DNA from: Cyclostephanos tholiformis
Lineage: Eukaryota > Bacillariophyta > Thalassiosirophyceae > Thalassiosirales > Thalassiosiraceae
Direction of reading: 5' to 3'
Length of the DNA: 34,662 nucleotides
Assembly (NCBI GenBank): GCA_036939975.1
Contig: JALLPB010000051.1
Coordinates: forward strand, 1-34,662
Of this stretch, positions 22,074 through 30,651 are shown piece after piece. Under the pieces are notes generated by a model. It ran no database searches and was not told the DNA's origin. It worked only from the letters and a program-made list of their open reading frames with translations. The number at the start of each line of letters is the position of its first letter. The stretch's first letter is position 1. A program made the position numbers and the translations under genes.

Positions 22074-22793
22074 GGCGTGTCTCTAAATAATATACTTGAA
22101 TTTGACGGATCTTCCATCTCATGTGAATTCAGTAGCGACACACTTAACATGTAGCGGTGGATATTAAAGTCTCGCTTTCTTGTTGGAGTTATTTTTGTTC
22201 TAATAGGATCGAATCCCATCATCGTCAGGAAGGGATCGTACACTGGACTACGATGAATCATCGTCTAGTCCACTTCTCCGCAACGACGACTTCCCACCCC
22301 GCAACATCGTTGCATTTTTGCCGGACGCGGACTTGATATCGTCCACTCCGCTGCTCGACGATAATATATGTCGCTGCTCGGATCATCCTCCTCCAAGGGG
22401 ACATAATCCCCACCCGCCGGACGTGGACTTGAGATCATCCACTCAACCGCCTGATGACAGTCCTCCTGGAGGACGTATGGCGTCTCATCGTTCCCGTCGT
22501 TGCTGCTATGGCGATGCATATGATAACAATAAGGACCATGTGGTCGAAGTCGATGGCGTTAACAACACTTGGCGTTAACAACACTGAAACATGATGATCG
22601 GGCGAGGGATGATAAAGGTTGAGAGTGAGGGAAGCGATAATTTAGATATACACACATAAATTAAGTTGAATATGTGAGATTACTTTATTCTGTAAACAGT
22701 AATAAGAAGAGTTGGCGTTGTGCCCCTATCTTTGGTGAGATATAACACGCTGAATCGCACTGTCTTTCTTTATCTCCAGCATCGTATCAACAC
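22074..22793. other. intergenic region with imperfect repeats
   Basis: No supported gene. From about 22258 to 22470 three imperfect copies of a segment of the type (G)ATATCGTCCACTCCGC recur, the last two about 96 bp apart and preceded by GCCGGACGYGGACTTGA. On the minus strand the repeat stays in frame and would encode EW(T/M)ISSPRPA twice, within an open frame of 84 codons (22519-22265). I treat that frame as a consequence of the repeat rather than a gene. The end (22600-22700) is AT-rich. Confidence 0.4.
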
Positions 22794-24147
22794 TTATGTA
22801 ATAGTCCCCGACGCGATATGTACATTGGTGGGCATCATCGCGCCAGAGTCCAGAACGGCGCGATATCCCCGGAGAATGGCCCCGCCGATTGTCAGCTCGT
22901 GCCCTATCTTGGTCCCCCCCTACAAGAAATGCCAACGACGTGGCTTATTTCGCCTATACGTCCTGACGACGACGGGATGTATTTCGATTCAATACATTTT
23001 CGACAGGGGGTGGGGGAGGAATATCCATCGCCATCCATCCCCCCCCCCCCACCATCACCCTCTCCCGACCCGGACTCACGTCCAATCCATCCTCGGCGAG
23101 GCCATCGACCACCTGATCACGTATTCGGCAGACGACGACGACGACGTCGATCCCAGATACATCAATAGGTCCAGCGCGAATGATAAGCAATTCTTTCCAC
23201 CGAATAAACGCAGCTCGTCATATAACGTGTTGGCGTGCATTTCTTTGTAATTCAAGGCCGACATGACAATGTAATCGTCATTTTCATTGCATGCGAGTCT
23301 CGGAGATGACGACGACGACGTTGACGACGATATCGACGACGATATCGACGACGATATCGACGACGACACCGACGTTATACCTACCAAACTCCCGCGACGA
23401 CGATCGTCGTCGTCGTCGTCGTGCGCGAGATGACGACGTCGACGACGGGGGCGATGGACGGATCCGATCGGTACCATCATCGATAGGCCGCGTCCCACGT
23501 CCATCGTCCCGTCGTTGGCCGTCCTCGTCGCCATCGTACTTCCCATCCCCCGCATGTCGTCGTTTGCGTCGGCATCGTCGACTGCATCGACCGCCGGCCT
23601 TTCCCCCGACGAGCGATATCGTCCATCTCCACCCCCACCCCCCCCACCCCCCCCAGTACCACCACCGTGGTTGTGGTGGATCCGATGACGCACGTTCCCG
23701 GGCACGCTCCTCAACGTCAATAGTCGGATCAGCGTCGTTGGTTCCGTCGGAAATTTCGGCAGGAAGTCGAATCGATGCAATTCGGATAATAATATTGTCG
23801 TCGACGTCGAACGACGAGTACGCCCCCGCCTCCGCCTCCGCTCGCAGTCATCGCGGTGGTCGCGATAATCGTCGTCGCGATAATATTGGCGATGGTCGTC
23901 GTCGTCGTCGTCATCACGAAACGATGCGATGATCACCTCGACGTGAAGGGGAAGGAACGATGGTCCCCCGATCAACGGCGAGAAACGCAGGAACAGGCGC
24001 GACGACGACGACGACGACGACGACGCTCGCGCGGCGCCATCATCGTCCTCCGATGGCGGTCGCGGTCGTAGTCGCGGTCGCGGTCGTCGTCGTAGTCGTT
24101 TCAGTCGTCGTCCCTCCGCCGCACGAGGTTCTCCCGACGATGGTATG

Positions 24148-24181
<34 letters not shown>

Positions 24182-24456
24182 TCATCGTCATCATCGACGA
24201 TCGCGTTCTCGTATGCGTCCGAGGGGGAAGCGGCGATCGTCGTAGTCGTGGCGGTGGGTGGGGGGGGGAGGAGAGGGGGGAATGACGACGACGCGAAAGA
24301 CGTTCGAACGACGCGCGAGGATGGGGACGGTGATGGTATGCCGAGGTCGTCGTCGTCGTCGATGTCATCGTGGCGCATATCGCGGAAATGACGAGAAGTG
24401 CGAGGTGTGGGGGAGGGGGGAGGAGGAGGAGGAGGAGGAGGAGGAGGAGCGGCCGC

Positions 24457-24458
<2 letters not shown>
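22794..24458 (-). CDS. uncertain secreted low-complexity protein with Cys motif
   Basis: The main exon (24458-23081, minus) has 460 codons. It starts MRPLLLLLLLLLLPPPPHLA, a poly-Leu signal-like core read from a GAG repeat, then a long Ser/Arg/Asp-rich region of microsatellite origin, and ends in a non-repetitive part. That part includes NENDDYIVMSALNYKEMHAN, then TLYDELRLFGGKNCLSFALD and LLMYLGS. NC-x-SF after a helix recalls the NC motif of permuted papain-fold families (LRAT, PPPDE), which is only a weak likeness. A strong donor GTGAGT lies at 23079. A good-looking last exon (22919-22794) reads GTKIGHELTIGGAILRGYRA and on to a stop after HIASGTIT, following CTTGTAG in a G7 run. The phases miss by one base, so either the homopolymer has an indel or the weaker in-phase donor (TAC|GTGATC) is used. 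The ends of the non-repeat parts look coding; the N-terminal half is doubtful. Confidence 0.42.
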
Positions 24459-24493
<35 letters not shown>

Positions 24494-24516
24494 CGATGAC
24501 GACGATGATGACGACA
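23300..24516. repeat. trinucleotide microsatellite island
   Basis: Dense GAC/GTC repeats dominate. They include three GATATCGACGAC units (about 23328-23364), (GAC)11 at 24148-24180, (AGG)n at 24421-24449 and (ATG)n at 24457-24492. Because the period is three, several frames on both strands stay open and spell poly-Ser, Asp, Thr, Arg or Val. Reading frames limited to the repeats should not be taken as genes. Confidence 0.9.
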
Positions 24517-24686
24517 TAGACGTGACGTGCATGGCGTCGTTCGTTACTTCGCGACCTTACTTTTTCCCTCTCTTTCTCTCACCATGGAGAGAGAGGACCG
24601 ACCATGGAGAGTTGCAACAAATCCCAACAATTTTAATAATAATATAATATCTACGATACAATAAATATTATATAATAATAATAATT
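24517..24686. other. AT-rich upstream region of the 24687 gene
   Basis: This separates two divergent genes. It includes an inverted pair CACCATGGAGAGAGAGGACC / GACCATGGAGAG-like direct repeat (CCATGGAGAG at about 24581 and 24602) and a very AT-rich TAATAATAATATAATATC stretch running into the ATG at 24687. Confidence 0.4.
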
Positions 24687-24936
24687 ATGCCGTCGTCATC
24701 GTCCGGCCATCATCATCGTCGTCTTCGCCGCACCCTCCCCCCGGTACTCCTCCTACCGCCTGCGGCGGCGCTCGTCGCGACTTTAGCGTCGGGGTATCAC
24801 CACCATCACCGCCACCATCAACATCCGTCGACTCATCCCTCGTCATTGATATTGTCGTCGTCGTCGAGGTCGTCGTCGTCCTACTCGGCACGACGACGAC
24901 GACCGAGTCTACGACGACGACGCGACGATCTCCCAA

Positions 24937-24967
<31 letters not shown>

Positions 24968-26054
24968 TTGTGGCGGGAGACGACGTGCCCTGACGAGAAT
25001 ATTCGCCTGGGGGGGGGGAACGGCAATCGTGTATCACCCCCCCTCCTCCTTTTCCTCGTCGTCGTCGTCGTCGTGGATGTTACGTCCGCATCGATGTTGG
25101 GGACTCGACTACGATTACGACGCATACGTCGAGTCGGGGGGGAGGGTTGATGTTGGTAGACCGTCCCTACCAATGGAGCGATACGGCCAATTTTCGTCAT
25201 CGATGTCGATGTCGTCGTCGTCGTCGTCGTCGTCGTCATACGGTCCGCCGACGTACGGGATGGAATCGGAAGATATATACTACCCCCCCACGTTCCTCGG
25301 GACGTGGGGGGCATCGTCGAAAACGGTTGACATCGCCGCGCCGTGCGGGTACGAGTACTTCATGGGAGGCAAGGCCGGGTACGACGCGATCTACGCGAGG
25401 GAGGTCGGGGGGGGCGAGACCTTGGATTATCGGGCGCGATTCGTCAAGTCGATGCCGTCGTCGAAATCGTTGACGTATTCGTCATCGCACGACGACGACG
25501 ACGACGACGAATTGCCGTTCGTCGTGGTGGCCGATCGCGAGTACAACGCTCGCGAGATTGCCAAATCGGCCATGGGAACGAATTCCGTTGTCGACACCGT
25601 CATCGCCACACCCAACAGATACTCCTGTTTATTGGCCGCGAACGATGCCGGCGGATTGATATCCGTGGACATTCTCGCATTGGGCAGGAGGACGGAGAGG
25701 TACGGAGGGGACGAGGGTGGGGGGGGTATAGGAGGAGTAGGAGGAGGAGGAGGATTCGCGTGCGCGGAATACGTACGGCAGATCGTGTCGAGGGCGCGAG
25801 GCGGTAACAACGGCAACGGCAACGGCGGGACGTCATCGTCGTCGTCGTCGTCTTCCCCCTTGTCGGTGAAGGAGATCGAGACGATATCCATGTATAACGT
25901 CATCGATCGCAATACGATCGTTTGTAGGCAGAGAACATCGACGTACCTCGTACCGAGCCAGACGGACCCGATCGCGTTCAGGAGATGGCAGATGAGTCGG
26001 GGCAATGCGGTGGACGTACGTCGATACGACGTCAAGTATACTCGTATCGATTGA
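24687..26054 (+). CDS. conserved probable plastid protein, DUF6816-like
   Basis: A 455-residue single-exon protein. The first about 195 residues are leader and low-complexity (His, Ser, Asp10, Arg). They contain a hydrophobic core (TLPPVLLLPPAAALVATLAS) and a second segment RRRALTRIFAWGGGTAIVYH that resembles a twin-arginine thylakoid signal. The conserved part starts near residue 197 with YYPPTFLGTWGASSKTVDIA, followed by a Gly-rich loop, VVVADREYNAREIAKSAMG, and ATPNRYSCLLAANDAGGLIS. Then come FACAEYVRQIVSR, KEIETISMYN, IVCRQRTSTYLVPSQTDPIA and VDVRRYDVKYTRID at the very end. This succession (FLGTW, DREFN-like, SEFVRQI-like, CRQRT...PSQ, DVRFYDVTY-like) matches what I recall of DUF6816, a family of photosynthetic eukaryotes with no known function. 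Thylakoid lumen location is an inference from the leader. Confidence 0.7.
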
Positions 26055-27201
26055 GGAGGAGGGGGGGGGGGGGGGGGGGGGGCACCGATGAATGGGTCTG
26101 GCGGGCGGGAAAAGCGATGATAATAAGGGTTGTCCTTCGTAGTTGTTTTCTTCGACATTTTTTCCCCCCCCCCGTCATCATCTCGTCCATCCACAATGAG
26201 AGGCAAGTCGATGGCGTTGAGTCCAACATTGAAGACGAGGCCGCGGTGAAGGTAATGATCAAGGAGGTCATCGCTGGGGAGTACATGGATGACGGCGAAG
26301 GACGTGGCATCAATGCTCGGTCGGTCTGGGATTAAATTACTAACAATGATGTGCCTTTCTATGGCAGGGCTATATATAATAAAATGAAATAATTCACATT
26401 CCCGTGAAACTTAGAATTGATGCGTGTGACATCTAATTATCTTTGTTTTTTTGTCTTAGTCGTCATGATTGTTTTGCATCACCATCATCAATTTCACTGT
26501 TGATATCGCCAACATTACCATCCAATGCATCGTTGGTGTCATCGGCATCATCAGTTAAAGGAATGGAAGGACATTAACAAAAATAATGGATTGACACTGA
26601 ATCAGTAAGTTACTGCATCTTCATGTTGGCAGTAATAAGGTCATTTTTCAGACAAAAATAATGTTCCATATACCTAATTATTTTTCTGACTTCGTCGATC
26701 GAAAGCCCATCCGTACGCAATAAGCAACGTTCCCGCCATATGGGATACATACACCTATCTAACGTACGATAGTACTTTAGGTAAAGAGTCTGTGCTGGCG
26801 GGAATTCAATAAATTAATAATACCGTACTGTATCGTACCACAAAATCAAAATCATCATAGAGAACCTCCAAAAAAGGAAGTTGAAGTCGAAGATCGCTGT
26901 TGATCAGAGGCGCGAAAAATTTGCATCCCCCCCCGCCCCCCGCCAGCCCCCATGCCGATGTTTCTGCTGTTACTCGTGATGGTGGATGTTGAATAGGCAC
27001 TCGCATCAATCTCCTCCATGGCCGCGCTGTGATCGGTTTGCTTTATGTTGCTTTTTTGTGATCATGGCACTGTTCTAAATTGAATGGTGAAATAATGTGA
27101 GTTGTTCACCACAGGATGGTCTTCGTCCCTGTAGAAAATAGATTTTTGTATCACACCGACAAATGATTTCGAATAACCATTTTGCTTACAATCCAGGAAA
27201 T
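26055..27201. other. long intergenic region with G22 run and orphan open segments
   Basis: It opens with a run of 22 G (26061-26082) directly after the preceding stop. From 26366 down to about 26170 the minus strand has an acceptor-like TATATATAG followed by an open, protein-like frame including SIDATSFAVIHVLPSDDLLD and HYLHRGLVFNVGLNAIDLPL. The same bases on the plus strand are also open and end RGINARSVWD-stop at 26335. At 26565-26465 (minus) a short frame ends NVGDINSEIDDGDAKQS-stop. None can be joined into a gene. TACGATA (26765-26771) and TATCGTA (26831-26837) form an inverted pair. Confidence 0.35.
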
Positions 27202-27870
27202 ATGGACAAATATCGCCTAGTGGAAGAAAAGTACATTGGTGCACATGGCTTCATCGAAGAAAACATAGATACTGAGATTGGTAGATCAAGGGCACATATT
27301 GGAGGATCAGACGCCCCATGTATAGTCAGAATTACACCGCAAGCTAAACCGAGAAGCTGCATTACAACCGCAATGAACATGTTGGTAAGTAGCGAGTTAT
27401 TGTTTTATATTACGATGCGAGATACTAATTATGTTTTGAATTGCATCCATCTTCCAAGCAGGGCGGAGGGAAGAAACACGTAGAGCTGAGGGCCATGGGC
27501 AAGGCTATCAACAAAGCCGTGACGATTGCCGAAATCTTAAAGCGCAAGATGCCTCTCCATCAGATAACAACGCTGTCATCTTGTGAGATTGTCAACGTAT
27601 ATGAGCCCTTAGAAGAGGGGTTGGACACAGTTGTGAATCAGCACTACGTGAGTTGTCTCACCATATTTCTTAGTACGGACTCGTCAGGCATGGATATTCA
27701 CAACATAGGATATCAGGTGAGACTGGTTCTCAAGATATTACGTTTGATGCTGTTTTGGTTGCAAACTCATTTTAGTATCATGCAAACAATTTCAGCCACC
27801 ACTCCCAGTAAGCGAAATGCAACCCGGAGACTTCAATGCCAATACTGGAAAGATGCTCGCCGCGTCATAG
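27202..27870 (+). CDS. Alba-domain nucleic-acid-binding protein
   Basis: Alba/Rpp20-25-type protein that binds RNA or DNA; eukaryotic members act in RNase P/MRP, mRNA control or chromatin. Exons are 27202-27384, 27462-27716 and 27796-27870, all in phase 0 with clean GT-AG ends; the product is 170 residues. MDKYRLVEEK matches the usual start of the plant and algal family, which is why 27202 is chosen over the in-frame Met at 27163. The core reads IVRITPQAK, SCITTAMNML, then GGGKKHVELRAMGKAINKAV, TIAEILKRKMPLHQ, IVNVYEPLEEGLDTV and VSCLTIFLS. The typical short tail GYQPPLPVSEMQPGDF follows after the last splice. AMGKAINKAVTIAEILKRK is the diagnostic Alba helix. An AG at 27194-27195 just upstream may be a 5'UTR intron acceptor. 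Confidence 0.93.
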
Positions 27871-28360
27871 GCAACCCTTTTTAAGGAGACTTAAGTGCCC
27901 TGTCAAAGTTTTCTCGCCAATAGCATTGACTTTCAAGGCATAAGACAAGTGCTGTTACTCATGATGCGTCATTTTGAAACTAATCATGATAGAGTCAGCA
28001 AGTTTTTACTCTTCTTACTACTAGATGATAACGAGATAGAGCAATACGCTTTTCCATGGAGAGGTGTTGCCTCGGAGCCAGCAAGAGCTTACTCTTTTTA
28101 TTGCTACGTGGCAAATAGTACTAGAGATTATAAACCGGAGCATGCCTAAGATAGTTATCAAGAGACAAACAATAGCAGCAATTGATTGCCGTACCCTGAA
28201 TTCATTATATGATTGTTGCACTAGCTCCATGAAATACTCTTACTATCCAGGCCCATCTGTAATCAATATGAATCATAATGCTTCTGACACCAATAATTCG
28301 ATGGATTTACTATGTCGATCGAACTGCCATGATCAAAACTATATAATACATTCATCTATT
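27871..28360. other. intergenic region without supported gene
   Basis: The convergent region after Alba and before the stop of the dimethyltransferase. It is AT-rich, with a few short open frames of no recognisable character and no homopolymer or repeat island. Confidence 0.5.
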
Positions 28361-30035
28361 TCAGTTTGAACCGTGCTTCAACTTCCTCCATACCTTATTC
28401 CCCAACTCGACTCTCGCCCCATCGCCGTCCTCCTCGTCGAAGTCGTCGGCGGCGGGTCCGTAAAGCATCCTCGCGATCTCCACGAACTGGCCGGGGGTCA
28501 ATTCCTCCGGACGCTTGCTAGCCCAATCGCTCGGTAATTCCTGACTCAGCGCCACGTTGTCCCCTTCCTCATCCCGAAGTTTGCCAACTGACGCCGGCAA
28601 CGGGCCCGGTGCGCCATTGAGAAAATTCGATACCCGATCTGCATCGCCCTTGTAAACCTCCGTGGCCAGTCTCCGCAGTCCATTCCTCACGGTCTTCCGA
28701 CGCTGTCGAAATGCGCTCGTTACCACCGACCTGAGGTCGCGCGGGCGCACCCCCCCCAATCGACGCCTTAGCAATTCCGATCCGGCGAAGTGCAATCCCA
28801 TCAATGCAGAATCGACCTTAGGCTGGGGATAGAACACCGTGGGTGGGATTTTGAAATGCATCTTAACAGACGTGCAGTAGAGTTGGAATACCACGCTCAA
28901 TATTCCGTAATCCTTCGTGGACGTCGATGCCACGAGTCGTCTACCGACCTCGTACTGCATCGTGACGGTCGCTGACTTGACGGAATCGGAGTGCGAGGCG
29001 TCAGCGAGAGCGAAGAGTATTTGCGACGTGATGTAATACGGCAGATTGCCGATGATCGATAGGGGGATAGTCGTCGTAGTCATGCCGGTGGGATGACGAC
29101 ATCGGCCACTCAGTCTACCGATGTCCTCCACCTTCGACATGTCCCCCCCCATCCCATCCTCAGCGATATCATCATCGTCATCGCCCGATGTCACTCCCTC
29201 TCCATCATCGGCGAGGGCGCGGTAATCGACCCGAAGCACGTCCTCGTGAATCACCACCAAATTCGGATGCTTCCCCCTCAGTAGCTCGACGGACCTGGCG
29301 TCTATCTCGATGCAACGAAAGTCATCGGCGGCGGCGCCGAGGACGTCGTCGTCTTCTCCTTCGACTCTCCCCCCCCCCGAACCCAGCAGCGTCGGCACGA
29401 GCACGTCCGTGAGCGCACCCGCCCCCGGACCCAATTCCACCGCCCTCATCGTACGACGACGCCTAGNCAACCCCCCCCCCCCCCCCCCTCTCTCCCCCAC
29501 CGTGGGCGTTGGCGTCGGACATAAACGCCCTGACGATCCTCGCCACGGTATTTCCATCACGTAGAAAATTCTGACCAAGGCTCTGCTTGGGACGGAAGGT
29601 CCCGGATGGCAACGTCGGCGTGGCCCGAGCGGTTGGGAGATATACCGAAGCGTCGTCGTCGTCGTCGTCGACGTTGGCGACGACGACGACGGAGGAGGGG
29701 GGGGAATCGTCGTCCTTCTCCTCCCACGTCCACTCGCCGTCGGATCGACGTTGGACCCACCCGTCCAGGACGACGGCGTATCCTCCTCCTACCCCCCCCG
29801 TATATACCCTCGACGACGCGCCTGGCGACGACGACGAAAACGGCATCGCGTCATCGTGTCGACGTAGTCGCACTCGTACTCGTCTTTGCTTTTGATATCG
29901 TTGCCGCTCCCGCTGGATGGAATGCGACGGTCCGAACGACGAACAATGCCGCGTTGCCAAAGTCGAGCACAGGAGGAGGAGGAGGAGAAACGACGACGAC
30001 GACGATCGTCGTGCCGAGGATGGGAGAGTCGTCAT
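28361..30035 (-). CDS. ksgA: rRNA adenine dimethyltransferase (KsgA/Dim1), probable plastid form; frame broken in assembly
   Basis: SAM-dependent enzyme that dimethylates two adjacent adenines near the 3' end of small-subunit rRNA. The N-terminal part (30035 to about 29470) starts MTTLPSSARRSSSSSFLLLL, a signal-peptide-like leader, with SSFGPS after it as a possible ASAF-like site, so a plastid enzyme (PFC1-like) is likely. It reaches PKQSLGQNFLRDGNTVARIV, the KsgA start motif. The second part, in another frame, has RAVELGPGAGALTDVL (SAM motif I), FRCIEIDARSVELLR, SIIGNLPYYITSQILFALAD (catalytic NLPY), FYPQPKVDSALM, and SAFRQRRKTVRNGLRR. The frame changes by one within a C18 run (29471-29488) next to an undetermined base (29467). 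An assembly error is more likely than a real break, since both halves are well conserved. An acidic insert (around 29150-29200) and an extended C-terminus make it longer than bacterial KsgA. Confidence 0.9.
29467..29488. other. undetermined base and C18 run
   Basis: One N at 29467, then CAA and 18 consecutive C. The methyltransferase reading frame changes by one base here, so run length is probably miscounted. Confidence 0.95.
29971..30006. repeat. adjacent AGG and GAC microsatellites in a leader sequence
   Basis: (AGG)n at 29971-29987 and (GAC)5 at 29992-30006. On the minus strand they encode six Leu and five Ser of the methyltransferase signal peptide. Confidence 0.85.
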
Positions 30036-30651
30036 AATATTTTCTATCTTAATTTGTTATTCCTCGGTTACTTGTCGGTTGAGGAAGGTTTTGTGAGTGT
30101 TTCACGGACGTGACGTGACGCGATGATGGGTGATGATTGTATGATGGGCGTGGTGATGGGGGGGGGGCGGCCGTCGGGGGCGGGGCGGGTCCTCGGGATT
30201 TTGGTTTTTGTTCTTTGGTTACACGTTACACGATACTTTGTGTGGAGGCGAAAAATAAAATGAAACGGCACCGTCGAAAATTCTGCCGCGTGGAAGACCT
30301 CGTATCAGCGGCGGGCGGGGCCGCCTACACATACCTAGTAGTAGTATAGGTATGGAGGGCTGCGGTAGTATCGTACATAAATAATAAATACGATACGCTC
30401 CCGCCGCCCCCCGCCCCCCCCGCCCGTGTGCATGCGTCGTGTCCGTCGCCCATCATCTCGAATCGCATCAATCACACTCAAGAACCCTCAGACAAAAAAA
30501 GGAAGAGGGGGAGGGGTCTTCGCGTTCCCATAGATAAGTGTGGACGCATTATTACTCATAGAGAGTTAGTAGTGTGCTTCACACACCAAATAATAAAACC
30601 ACAGAACCAAACGCCCGCGCGCATATTTTCTATAAATATACCACGCGAATC
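30036..30651. promoter_or_regulatory. bidirectional promoter region with palindromes
   Basis: A 616-bp spacer between divergent probable plastid-protein genes. TGACGTGACG (30111-30120) contains a CRE-like TGACGT core 76 bp from the methyltransferase start. Inverted repeats are ATACCT/AGGTAT (30331-30336 and 30348-30353) and GTATCGTA/TACGATAC (30368-30375 and 30389-30396, 13-nt loop). C-rich runs follow at about 30400-30425. TATAAATA is at 30631-30638, only 14 bp before the ATG at 30652. Confidence 0.45.

Noticed and set aside
22200..22230. tRNA T-arm-like GGATCGAATCCC
   Set aside because: No acceptor stem, D arm or anticodon arm can be formed around it.
23291..24071. Several forward frames of Arg/Ser/Thr runs in the microsatellite island
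   Set aside because: Period-three repeats keep all frames open; no non-repetitive protein-like segment is present on this strand.
25427..26206. Long reverse open frame opposite the DUF6816-like gene
   Set aside because: It is antisense to a conserved protein and is made of repeat-derived Pro, Ser and Asp; only its extension beyond 26170 was kept as an observation.
28021..28230. Reverse frame with a hydrophobic stretch between Alba and the methyltransferase
   Set aside because: It is short, AT-driven and has no splice context or recognisable motif.
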